A DNA stretch of 64,000 nt from Halegenticoccus tardaugens. Lineage in GTDB: Archaea; Halobacteriota; Halobacteria; Halobacteriales; Haloferacaceae. The stretch is taken from the NCBI RefSeq assembly GCF_004116405.1, contig NZ_SDIC01000002.1, forward strand, positions 124,001 through 188,000. Reading direction: 5' to 3'. Below are positions 1 through 7,436 of the stretch, in pieces. A program made the translations under genes and the position numbers. Position 1 is the stretch's first letter; each line of letters starts with the position of its first letter. A model generated the notes under the pieces. The model had not been told where the DNA came from, did no database searches, and was given only the letters and a program-made list of their open reading frames with translations.

Positions 1-1549
1 ACAGCGTCTTTCCTGTCCCAGGGGGACCGTATAGTAGAATCCCCTTTGCCGGCGTTAGGGACACTCGTTCGTACGCGTCCGGGTACGCGAGCGGCCACTG
101 GACTGTCTCCTGGAGTCGTTGTTTCGTCTCCGAGAGGCCGCCGACGTCGTCCCACGAGACGTCCGGCACCTCGACGAATACTTCCCGTAGCCCCGACGGT
201 TTGATGTACTGGAGAGCGTCCTCAACGTCGGTCCGGGTGACTGCGAGAGGACCGAAGACGGTAGGATCCGGACAGTCAACCTCGGGCTTGTGGGTCCGAT
301 CCACACGACGGAGTGCGCGCATCGCGCTCTCCTTTATGAGGCTTTCGAGGTCGGCTCCGACGAATCCATGGGTACGCTCGGCGACCGTGGTGAGATCGAC
401 ATCATCGGTCAGCGGAACATGACGCGTGTGGATACGAAGGATTTCTTCACGATCCGCCTGGTTTGGCACGCCGATCTCGATCTCGCGGTCGAACCGTCCA
501 GGACGACGAAGCGCCGGGTCGAGTGCCTCAACACGGTCGGTCGCTCCGATCACGAGACAGCGGTCACGTCCGCTGAGGTCGTCCAGTGACGCGATTAACT
601 GAGTAACAACTTCGGTGACTGCATTCCGTCGGTCGTCGTGACTCCCGGAGACCGCGTCGAGGTCGTCAATAAAGATGATCGACGGGGGGTTCTCCATCGC
701 CTCCTCGAAGGTCACACGGAGCCGATCCGCCGCCTCGCTGCGCCGTCCCGAGGCGAGGTTCGCTGCCGAAAGCGGCTGGAGGTGGGTGTCGAGTTCAGTG
801 GCGACGGCCGTCGCTAGCAGGGTTTTTCCCACTCCCGAAGGACCGTGCAAGAGGATGCCGGTAGGCGATTCGACACCGAGCGAACGGAGCAGCCATGGAC
901 GTCGAATCGACAGTTCGACGAGCTCTCGAATCTGTGCGAGTTCGGCGTCGAGCCCACCGACGTCACGATACGTCACCGACATTCGCATCGGCCGTCCGGT
1001 CAGACCGGGGACTGTCTCGTTCTCGCCCGAAGCGACCGAGACGTACGTCCGCTTCGAAATGACGACCGGACCAGACGGCTCCGTGTCGACGACGTGAACT
1101 AGAAGCCGATGCACGGCGTCAGCCGGATACGAACTCGACTTCGATCCCGACGTCGGCTCTTGGGGAACAGCCAGCGTTTGTCCGGCAACGACGCCGCGAC
1201 CGACGAGCTCGCCACGGAGGGAAGCGCCGACTGCCTCTGAAACGTCGAGATCGGGCAACGAGATTGTGATGTGGTTCGCTGGGTCGACGCCGATACGCTC
1301 GACGTTGACGGTATTACCCACGTCGACGGAGAGGGTCCGCCGAAACGGTCGGCCGATGCGAACGGCAGTTTCGCCGAGCGTCTCGGACGGAACCGTCCGA
1401 GCGCTTGCGACCGCGATGCGCCCGTCCGGTCCTGCGAGACGCACAAAATCGCCGTCAACCGCGCCCAGCGCGTCCATCACTGTAGCACTCATCGCGGCAA
1501 GGCCATCCCCTAACTGCCCCTTCGCCGCCGGCCTGACCGTGAGATCCAT
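1..1549 (-). CDS. CDC48-type AAA+ ATPase, 3' part beyond the left edge
   Basis: The minus-strand frame stays open from the ATG at 1547-1549 to base 1, so the first 516 residues are present and the C-terminus is outside. An N-terminal double-psi/CDC48-N-like region of about 190 residues is followed by AAA domain 1, with Walker A GPSGVGKT, Walker B IIFIDDLDA and arginine-finger region RRPGRFDRE. A second AAA domain begins with VSWDDVGGL and Walker A GPPGTGKT before the window ends. This is the order of archaeal CDC48/VAT protein unfoldases, cytosolic hexamers that feed substrates to the proteasome. Domain 1 has Asp-Asp where the family has Asp-Glu in Walker B. Haloarchaea carry several CDC48 paralogues, so the exact role is open. 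Confidence 0.9.
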   Translation of the reverse strand, partial: MDLTVRPAAKGQLGDGLAAMSATVMDALGAVDGDFVRLAGPDGRIAVASARTVPSETLGETAVRIGRPFRRTLSVDVGNTVNVERIGVDPANHITISLPDLDVSEAVGASLRGELVGRGVVAGQTLAVPQEPTSGSKSSSYPADAVHRLLVHVVDTEPSGPVVISKRTYVSVASGENETVPGLTGRPMRMSVTYRDVGGLDAELAQIRELVELSIRRPWLLRSLGVESPTGILLHGPSGVGKTLLATAVATELDTHLQPLSAANLASGRRSEAADRLRVTFEEAMENPPSIIFIDDLDAVSGSHDDRRNAVTEVVTQLIASLDDLSGRDRCLVIGATDRVEALDPALRRPGRFDREIEIGVPNQADREEILRIHTRHVPLTDDVDLTTVAERTHGFVGADLESLIKESAMRALRRVDRTHKPEVDCPDPTVFGPLAVTRTDVEDALQYIKPSGLREVFVEVPDVSWDDVGGLSETKQRLQETVQWPLAYPDAYERVSLTPAKGILLYGPPGTGKTL

Positions 1550-1785
1550 CGTTTTATATCCTCCCCTGAGTCGGCGGTTTACAAGTATCCAAGGGTAGTC
1601 CGCGAAAGTCGTTCGCTAGATCCGCCGGCCCGGACGAGCGTCGTCCCGTGGTCAGTGGCGACGCCCGTTTTCGAAAGCGGTTTCGAGCACTCAGCGTTTG
1701 AATGGTAACGAATACTCGCAGGGTCGGTAACGATTGTTCGTGTAGTTAACGTTATGCCGCACAAGGCCAATGGTTCGCTCGGCAC

Positions 1786-2703
1786 ATGCCACAAATTGGC
1801 ACACCGACCGTCACGTCCGACGATCGACGCGAGCTAGCGTCAGCGTTCGGGATCCAGAATCCCCCCGGAAGTAGGGATTTAACATTCGAAGAAATTCAGG
1901 AATCGGTCCAGACGGGGACGGATCCAGGGTTTGCCTCGAAGAGTGCAGCGATTCGAAACGATCTAATCGACGAACTCGACTTGGATCTCATCGACGAGAC
2001 ACTGGCCAGGATGGAAGCTCGAATCGAACGGCTCCCGGCGGTTCGAGAGACCGGCATCCCGGCCGGAGAGAATGAGCCCGAACGACTGTACCGTAAGCTC
2101 CTCCCGCCCGCCTGGGAAATCTATCACCACCTCAGTGCGGTGGGATTCTTTGCTAACGCCGAGGAGAACCTCCCGGCGTTCACCCCGGAGACGATCGAAC
2201 GAACGGCTCACCAGTTCATTTGCGCGGAGACGCTGATGACCGCGTTGAGTAACTATGGATTCACCGACCGTCAGCAGACCGCGTTAGTGATGGACGTCGT
2301 CACCAATAACACGCGTTTGTCGCGGTGGGTTCCGACGAAGGACATCCCGGAGGGCGTCGAGTTCGATGTCGAGTACGTCCCGCCGATCCATCAACGGGCG
2401 ATGGGTGGCGCACTGCTCTGGATAAACGCACTTGACAGACACCTCTGGCAAAAGGAGATTCTCATCACCGATCGCATACTCGACGACGCGTTCTGGCATG
2501 CTAAGTCGATGCTCGCCGGACTATACGTGATGACACGCGCTGTTCGGGCGATCGCGGCGAGCGACGACGACGAGCTCACCGATGCCCAAACGACCGCCGC
2601 GCTCACCGCTGGTGCCGCGATCTTGATCGTTAATCAAGAGGAGCTGATGAAAAGCACGTTCTGGATAACCGAGGACAAGCGCGCTCCCAGTAGGGTGCGG
2701 TAA
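1786..2703 (+). CDS. Unrecognised 305-aa protein upstream of PQQ dehydrogenase
   Basis: I do not recognise this family. The 305-residue product looks mostly alpha-helical and soluble, with no signal peptide or clear membrane span. It is less acidic than its neighbours, with several His/Trp/Met-rich stretches around residues 100-115 and 200-230. It ends 20 bases before the PQQ dehydrogenase gene on the same strand, so the two are almost certainly co-transcribed. That suggests a partner, chaperone or electron-transfer role for the dehydrogenase, which is inference from position only. The reading frame is intact and shows normal haloarchaeal codon use. Confidence 0.75.
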   Translation: MPQIGTPTVTSDDRRELASAFGIQNPPGSRDLTFEEIQESVQTGTDPGFASKSAAIRNDLIDELDLDLIDETLARMEARIERLPAVRETGIPAGENEPERLYRKLLPPAWEIYHHLSAVGFFANAEENLPAFTPETIERTAHQFICAETLMTALSNYGFTDRQQTALVMDVVTNNTRLSRWVPTKDIPEGVEFDVEYVPPIHQRAMGGALLWINALDRHLWQKEILITDRILDDAFWHAKSMLAGLYVMTRAVRAIAASDDDELTDAQTTAALTAGAAILIVNQEELMKSTFWITEDKRAPSRVR

Positions 2704-2723
2704 ACAAACAGGTACATTCGACA

Positions 2724-4442
2724 ATGGCAATCGAAGACGACGAGGCAATCAAGGCGGCTAGCGACACAATCGTTGAAGAGACCGAGCTGGGATACCAGGT
2801 TTTCAACGCCCCGGACGAACCAGTCCTACACCAAACCGATACGGACCGCATTCCCCGGTTCGACGTCACACAGGAGATGCTCGACGAGTCCGCGGCCGAT
2901 CCCGAAAGCTGGCTGATGTTCAGCAAGAACTACGAAGCCCATCGGTTCACCCCCTGCGATGTTGTCACGAAGGAGAACGTCGCGGACCTCGAACTCGAGT
3001 ACGACATGGAGGTCGGGGCGAACTCTAGCATGGAGGGGAGTCCGGTCGTTGTACCGGGCGATCCGCCGGTCATGTATCAGACGAATGGTCCGAGCCACGT
3101 GAAAGCGATCGACGCTCGGGAGGGCGAGGTGCTCTGGAGTTATACCTACCCCGCCCCCGACGACGCGGTGCTCTGCTGTGACGACAACAACCGCGGCGTC
3201 GCCGTGTGGAAGGACAAAATCTACATGACGTCCCTCGACTCCGGTGTTCAGGCGCTCAACCGGTACACGGGCGAAGAGGAATGGTACGCGAGCACCGCGG
3301 ATCACAAAGAAGGATACTCCGCAACGTGGGCACCCATCATCTGGAAAGGGATGCTGTTCACCGGCAGTGCGGGCGGCGAGTTCGGCGTTCGGGGATTCCA
3401 CTGCGCCTACAACGCCGAAACCGGCGAGGAACTCTGGAGACTCAACACCTGTCCGGAGGAGGAGTACGTCGGCGACAGCATCAAGCAGTCCGGCGGGACG
3501 AACTGGATGACCGCAACGCTCGACCCGGAACGAGAACTTCTCTACTTCAACGTCGGCAATCCGAGTCCCGACTTCAACGGAACCGTCCGTCCCGGACCGA
3601 ACCGGAACACGTGCTCGACGCTTTGCGTCGACCCGAAGACCGGCGAGGTTCAGTGGGCGCACCAGGAGTCCGCCCACGACATCTGGGACTACGACTCGGC
3701 CCACCAGCGGATGATCATCCGCGACCTGGAAATCGACCACCTCGACACGACCACGGACGTCGTCTACAACGGGGGGAAGACCTCCTGGACGTACACGATG
3801 GATCCGGATACCGGGAAACTCCTTGTCCGCGGTCAGCCGATGACGCAGCAAATTAACATGATGACGATGGTCCCACACGTCGACGAGGAGCGAGACTACG
3901 TGATGCTCCCCGGACTGCTCGGCGGACACGATTGGCAGCCCCCGACGTACTGTCCGACGACCGGTCTCTGCTATCACAAAACGCTTAATACGCCTCACGA
4001 AATCTACTGGCGGAACGAGGAATACCGGCCCGGGGAGAAATTCTGGGGTGGGATCGTCGACGTGGAACCGGACGAAGAGATCATCCCGGACGAGTACAAC
4101 GGCCACATCAGTGCTATCGTGGCTGTGGACCCGGCAACGGGGAAAGTGAAGTGGCGCGACTGGATCGACAGTGATCGATACCTCTGGGGCGGCACGATGT
4201 CGACGGCGACTGGCCTCGTCTTTGCAGGAACGCAGAACGGCAATATGGTCGCGTATGACGGTGAGACGGGCGAGCGTCTCTGGGAATTCGACGTTAGTGA
4301 CAAGGCGGTCAGCGGTGACCCGGTCAGCTGGTATGATCCCCAAACCGAGAAGCAGTACATCGCTATTCAGGTCGGCGGAAGCGGCTTCGTTGGACGGGGA
4401 CCGCGCGGCGACCGGCTCGTCGTGTTTTCGCTCGAAAAATAA
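2724..4442 (+). CDS. PQQ-dependent (quinoprotein) dehydrogenase with lanthanide-type signature
   Basis: A 572-residue eight-bladed propeller quinoprotein of the methanol/alcohol dehydrogenase type. The family's vicinal cysteines are present (Cys151-Cys152, followed by DDNNRG). So are the metal/PQQ ligands: Glu219 in GGEFGVRG, Asn279 in GNPSP and the catalytic Asp322 in WDYD. Asp324, two residues after the catalytic Asp, is the residue that separates lanthanide-dependent XoxF/ExaF enzymes from calcium-dependent MxaF, which has Ala. The Asn-to-Asp spacing of 43 residues equals that remembered for XoxF. Family members are normally exported, yet the N-terminus (MAIEDDEAIKAASD) has no Sec or Tat signal, so the protein may be cytosolic or carried by a partner. 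No pqq biosynthesis genes or cytochrome c partner lie in the window. Confidence 0.88.
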   Translation: MAIEDDEAIKAASDTIVEETELGYQVFNAPDEPVLHQTDTDRIPRFDVTQEMLDESAADPESWLMFSKNYEAHRFTPCDVVTKENVADLELEYDMEVGANSSMEGSPVVVPGDPPVMYQTNGPSHVKAIDAREGEVLWSYTYPAPDDAVLCCDDNNRGVAVWKDKIYMTSLDSGVQALNRYTGEEEWYASTADHKEGYSATWAPIIWKGMLFTGSAGGEFGVRGFHCAYNAETGEELWRLNTCPEEEYVGDSIKQSGGTNWMTATLDPERELLYFNVGNPSPDFNGTVRPGPNRNTCSTLCVDPKTGEVQWAHQESAHDIWDYDSAHQRMIIRDLEIDHLDTTTDVVYNGGKTSWTYTMDPDTGKLLVRGQPMTQQINMMTMVPHVDEERDYVMLPGLLGGHDWQPPTYCPTTGLCYHKTLNTPHEIYWRNEEYRPGEKFWGGIVDVEPDEEIIPDEYNGHISAIVAVDPATGKVKWRDWIDSDRYLWGGTMSTATGLVFAGTQNGNMVAYDGETGERLWEFDVSDKAVSGDPVSWYDPQTEKQYIAIQVGGSGFVGRGPRGDRLVVFSLEK

Positions 4443-4769
4443 CGCCTCCGAAATCCTTCGCCGAGACGGCACCGATTTCGGGCCCTTGTCGACGTCCGAT
4501 CGTTCGTTCGCCGTTGAGAAGAGATTGACTACGCTTGAAAACTCGTATAATCGCTCGATACGGGCCCCAGTGGCTCGGGATGAGGGCCCATCCGTCGTGC
4601 GTTCGATTGTCCGATTCGCGGCCGAATGGTAAACGTCACAGTCGCCGCGCTTTGGGGGACCGCGCTCTTCGACTCCGCCCTACTCGCTCGGCTTCGCCCC
4701 GTTCGTCAAAGCGAGGGCTTAGCACCCCCACTACCACCGCTAAAATGTCGCGGCGGGGAGGGACGCGAC
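4443..4769. other. 327-bp spacer, no gene seen
   Basis: This stretch lies between the convergent dehydrogenase and ferredoxin genes. Open frames are short and lack haloarchaeal composition. The part near 4660-4740 has short GC-rich direct and inverted segments that resemble insertion-sequence ends, but I cannot define an element. Confidence 0.5.
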
Positions 4770-5231
4770 TCAACCCCGGTTCCGGGCGATATCTCGCACA
4801 TAGTCCGTCTGAATCGCACCGCAGACGATTTTCACCTCGTCACTCTCGGGAAAACAGGTGCACGTCAATCGTAGGTTCATCTCGTCGATTTCCTCGTCCT
4901 CGAGAAAGAGGTTCATCTCCATTTCGGCGTCGCCGTCTACCACGACGCCGGTGCACATCGCGCATGTACCTGAGCGGCACTGGAACGGCCACTTTAGATC
5001 GTTCTCCTCTGCCGATCTGAGGAGCGACTCGTTCCGCTCGGCTTCGATGACGCCGTAGTCAGCGTGATCGAGTTTGGCCTTCGCCGCTTTCTCGAATAGA
5101 TCGTCGTCTTCGATATCCCAGTCATTCGCGACGATCGCTCGATAGTGGAGATACGTTACCTTCGATGGCGATCGATCTTCGGCATCCGTTGATTCTGAAC
5201 TCGGTTTCACCGCCGGAAGATCGAAATCCAT
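4770..5231 (-). CDS. 2Fe-2S ferredoxin, haloarchaeal type with N-terminal extension
   Basis: A soluble plant-type ferredoxin of 153 residues. The cluster ligands are visible in CRSGTCAMC (Cys-x4-Cys-x2-Cys) with the fourth Cys in RLTCTC. The acidic insertion AIVANDWDIEDDDLFEKAAK is the halophile-specific domain of haloarchaeal ferredoxins. Compared with the main haloarchaeal ferredoxin (about 129 aa) it carries roughly 25 extra N-terminal residues, so it is a paralogue. A TATA-like box at 5257-5266 places transcription start near 5236, which favours the ATG at 5231 over the upstream GTG at 5243. It is convergent with the quinoprotein gene; whether it takes electrons from that enzyme is unknown. 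Confidence 0.9.
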   Translation of the reverse strand: MDFDLPAVKPSSESTDAEDRSPSKVTYLHYRAIVANDWDIEDDDLFEKAAKAKLDHADYGVIEAERNESLLRSAEENDLKWPFQCRSGTCAMCTGVVVDGDAEMEMNLFLEDEEIDEMNLRLTCTCFPESDEVKIVCGAIQTDYVRDIARNRG

Positions 5232-5256
5232 GCCCGTAGGCACGGTGCAGGGACAC

Positions 5257-5266
5257 TTATATATAA
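5257..5266 (-). promoter_or_regulatory. TATA box of the ferredoxin gene
   Basis: TTATATATAA is centred about 30 bases before the ATG at 5231. It is a near-perfect archaeal TATA box and decides the start in favour of that ATG, giving an almost leaderless mRNA. Confidence 0.65.
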
Positions 5267-5508
5267 TGGAAAATAATGTTATGCGCGCTGCATGAGCGTA
5301 CGACTGGGTTCGAAGCGGGAGGAGATCCGTCTGCGTCTAATCGCAATCGTCGGCTAAGGGGATACGTTGACGACGAACGCACCGCGTCCGCCGCGGAGTG
5401 GCTCGGTAACAGCAATTGACCACGCGCGGTCGCGCAGAGCGTAGCTAGATACGAGGAGTTCGAACGTAAAGGCTGACGCGACTATCCGGCGAAAACACTT
5501 CTTCAAAC

Positions 5509-5862
5509 TCAGGACGTGTCGGTGTCTTCTTGCACCTCGAGGATCTCGACCTGCGGAATGAATCTCTCGCCGCCACCCGTCCGGATCTGTGTCGTCCGAC
5601 CGGGGAGATCGGGATCATCGTCGTCGGCCAATTCCTCGGGGACCGAAATCGCGACGACCTCGTCGAGGGTGATGGTCCGACGCTGGATCGGATCTCCGTC
5701 GCGTTCGACGGTCTCCCACGTTTCGACCGCGAGGTCGCTCATATCCTCGCCGAAGTACTCCTCCGAATCCTTATCGACCGAGTCTTCCGTCTGGGATTCG
5801 CCGGCCGTTCGATTTCCGTCTTCGACCTCTTCGTGTTTGTACTGATACAAGTATACGAGCAT
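5509..5862 (-). CDS. Small acidic protein of unknown function
   Basis: The 117-residue product is strongly acidic, with runs of Glu/Asp through residues 10-45 and 75-90, as expected for a halophilic cytosolic protein. The overlapping plus-strand frames are arginine-rich shadows. No domain is recognised. The central part (TWETVERDGDPIQRRTITLDEVVAISVPEELA) reads as a small beta-rich unit. The first seven residues are hydrophobic but too short for a membrane span. It stands alone between intergenic stretches. Confidence 0.55.
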   Translation of the reverse strand: MLVYLYQYKHEEVEDGNRTAGESQTEDSVDKDSEEYFGEDMSDLAVETWETVERDGDPIQRRTITLDEVVAISVPEELADDDDPDLPGRTTQIRTGGGERFIPQVEILEVQEDTDTS

Positions 5863-6228
5863 CGTCGTGATTACGCCGGCTACCGACTAAAATATTCGCC
5901 ATGGACATTTCTGTAAGATCAATTAGCAGATATATCTCACTAATGCGAACGCTGTGCAGCGAGAATTATCATCCTCCATCCCACGTGATATCAACGTCTG
6001 CGAGCCACTAGTGATCATGCCCGGACCGACGACACCGTCCTCCGTCCGCCGTTTTTCGAAGCGTCAATTTCACAGAATTATTTGGATTCTCGGAGAACAT
6101 CGACGGCGCTATGTGCCGACGATCACTCGGAAGACGCTCGCCCGAGGACGGCGACGGCGATCGACTCGTAGAGTGGTTCGTGATCGACTCGCAGTCGGGC
6201 ATTTCGAAGTTGGAGAGCGAGATACTCG
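5863..6228. other. 366-bp spacer, no gene seen
   Basis: This stretch lies downstream of the XapX gene. The frames present are rich in Arg/Ser/Thr with no acidic bias and look non-coding. The part around 5905-5945 is AT-rich and may hold the promoter of the small acidic gene. Confidence 0.45.
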
Positions 6229-6423
6229 TCAGATTCCGAGGGCGTCGAGAAGATCGAATCCCGTCCCGAACCATTCCATGATTTGGAACCCGACGTAGAT
6301 GCCGACGATGCCCATCACGCCGGCCAACTCGGGCGGTGCCGGAACCGGAATATGGAGGAACTTGAATAGGGCGCCAGTGAAGACACCGGTGCAGAACGCT
6401 ATTACAACAATTTTTGTATCCAT
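6229..6423 (-). CDS. XapX-domain small membrane protein (DUF1427)
   Basis: A 64-residue protein with two hydrophobic segments. It carries the XapX signature, visible as ALFKFLHIPVPAPPELAG followed by GIVGIYVGF. The family was named from its presence near xanthosine phosphorylase (xapA) in Escherichia coli. Here it is the last gene of an operon with a nucleoside hydrolase and ECF transporter, starting 18 bases after the nucleoside hydrolase stop. The context therefore supports a link of XapX to nucleoside uptake. Its biochemical role is not known. Confidence 0.88.
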   Translation of the reverse strand: MDTKIVVIAFCTGVFTGALFKFLHIPVPAPPELAGVMGIVGIYVGFQIMEWFGTGFDLLDALGI

Positions 6424-6441
6424 CGTGTCTGTGTAAGGCGT

Positions 6442-7380
6442 CTACTCGGCGTACGTCTCAAGGGCGCTGACCACGGTCTCCTCGTACGCGTCGCCGTCGA
6501 CGCCGAGCGCGACGCGACAGTTCGGCTCCTTGCCGTACACGCCGTGTTCGTCGAAGACGGTCGCCCCGTTGGACGGACCGCCCGTCGTGTCGATTTCGAC
6601 GTACGCCTCTTCGAACCTCAGAGAGTCGGCGACGACGTCGGTCAACACGACCGCGTCGCTCGCGAGCCCCCCGTCGTGGCCGAACTTCGTCCGCACCTCC
6701 TCGACGCTGAACTCGAGAATCCTCCCCATGGTCGCGAGGGGTTCCGGTCGTTCCGTAAACCGGCGAATCTCCGCGGTGGGAACGTAGACGTGTTCGGTGA
6801 CGTCCAGTCCGACGAGTTTCGGGGCAGCGTCCTGAACGACGCGTGCCGCGGCCGGGGCGTCGACGTACATGTTGAACGACGCCTGCGGGGTGACGTTACC
6901 CGTCGTCTTCAGTGCGCCCCCCATCACGTAAATGTCGCCGACGAGGTCGGGGAGCGACGGTTCGGTCGCGACGGCGAGCGCGAGGTTCGTCTGCGGACCC
7001 ACCGCGGCGATCGTGAGCTCCTCCCCATGTTCGCGCGCCTGATCGACGATGAAGTCGACCGCACTCCGCTCGATCGGCTCTGTCGTCGGTTCGGGAAGGC
7101 GCTCCATCACAGACTCCGGCAGACCGTCGGGGCCGTGTATCTCCTCGGCCGTCACCAGAGGGTCCGAAAACGGCCTGGCGGCCCCCTTCGCGACCGGAAC
7201 GTCCGTTCGGTCGACGAACTCCAAAAGCGAGAGCGCGTTGCGCGTCGTGTTCTCGACGGTCGTGTTGCCCATCACGGTGGTCACGCCGACCACGTCGACG
7301 GCGTCGCTCGCGAGGGCGACGAAGAGCGCTATCGCGTCGTCACAGCCGGGATCGACATCTAATAGTAATTTCTTGGTCAT
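6442..7380 (-). CDS. Inosine/uridine-preferring nucleoside hydrolase (copy 1)
   Basis: This 312-residue enzyme hydrolyses the N-glycosidic bond of ribonucleosides to free base and ribose. The N-terminal calcium-binding signature reads DVDPGCDDA (family consensus DTDPGxDDA), followed by GVTTVMGN and the substrate-loop AAVGPQTNLALA. The later MGGALKTTGNVTPQASFN block is typical. It lies 56 bases after the ECF ATPase gene and just before XapX on the same strand, which suggests that imported nucleosides are split in the cytoplasm. It is a tandem paralogue of the hydrolase at 11336-12268. The base preference cannot be read from sequence. Confidence 0.92.
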   Translation of the reverse strand: MTKKLLLDVDPGCDDAIALFVALASDAVDVVGVTTVMGNTTVENTTRNALSLLEFVDRTDVPVAKGAARPFSDPLVTAEEIHGPDGLPESVMERLPEPTTEPIERSAVDFIVDQAREHGEELTIAAVGPQTNLALAVATEPSLPDLVGDIYVMGGALKTTGNVTPQASFNMYVDAPAAARVVQDAAPKLVGLDVTEHVYVPTAEIRRFTERPEPLATMGRILEFSVEEVRTKFGHDGGLASDAVVLTDVVADSLRFEEAYVEIDTTGGPSNGATVFDEHGVYGKEPNCRVALGVDGDAYEETVVSALETYAE

Positions 7381-7436
7381 TGGTAACGGGTGTATCTAGT
7401 TCGAGTAATTTGATAAGTGTTTTCAATCGGACGTTC

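Noticed and set aside
2826..4472. Long minus-strand open frame (548 codons) opposite the quinoprotein gene
   Set aside because: It mirrors the coding frame, is rich in Arg/Val/His, has no domain and lacks the acidic bias; the plus-strand product has all quinoprotein motifs.
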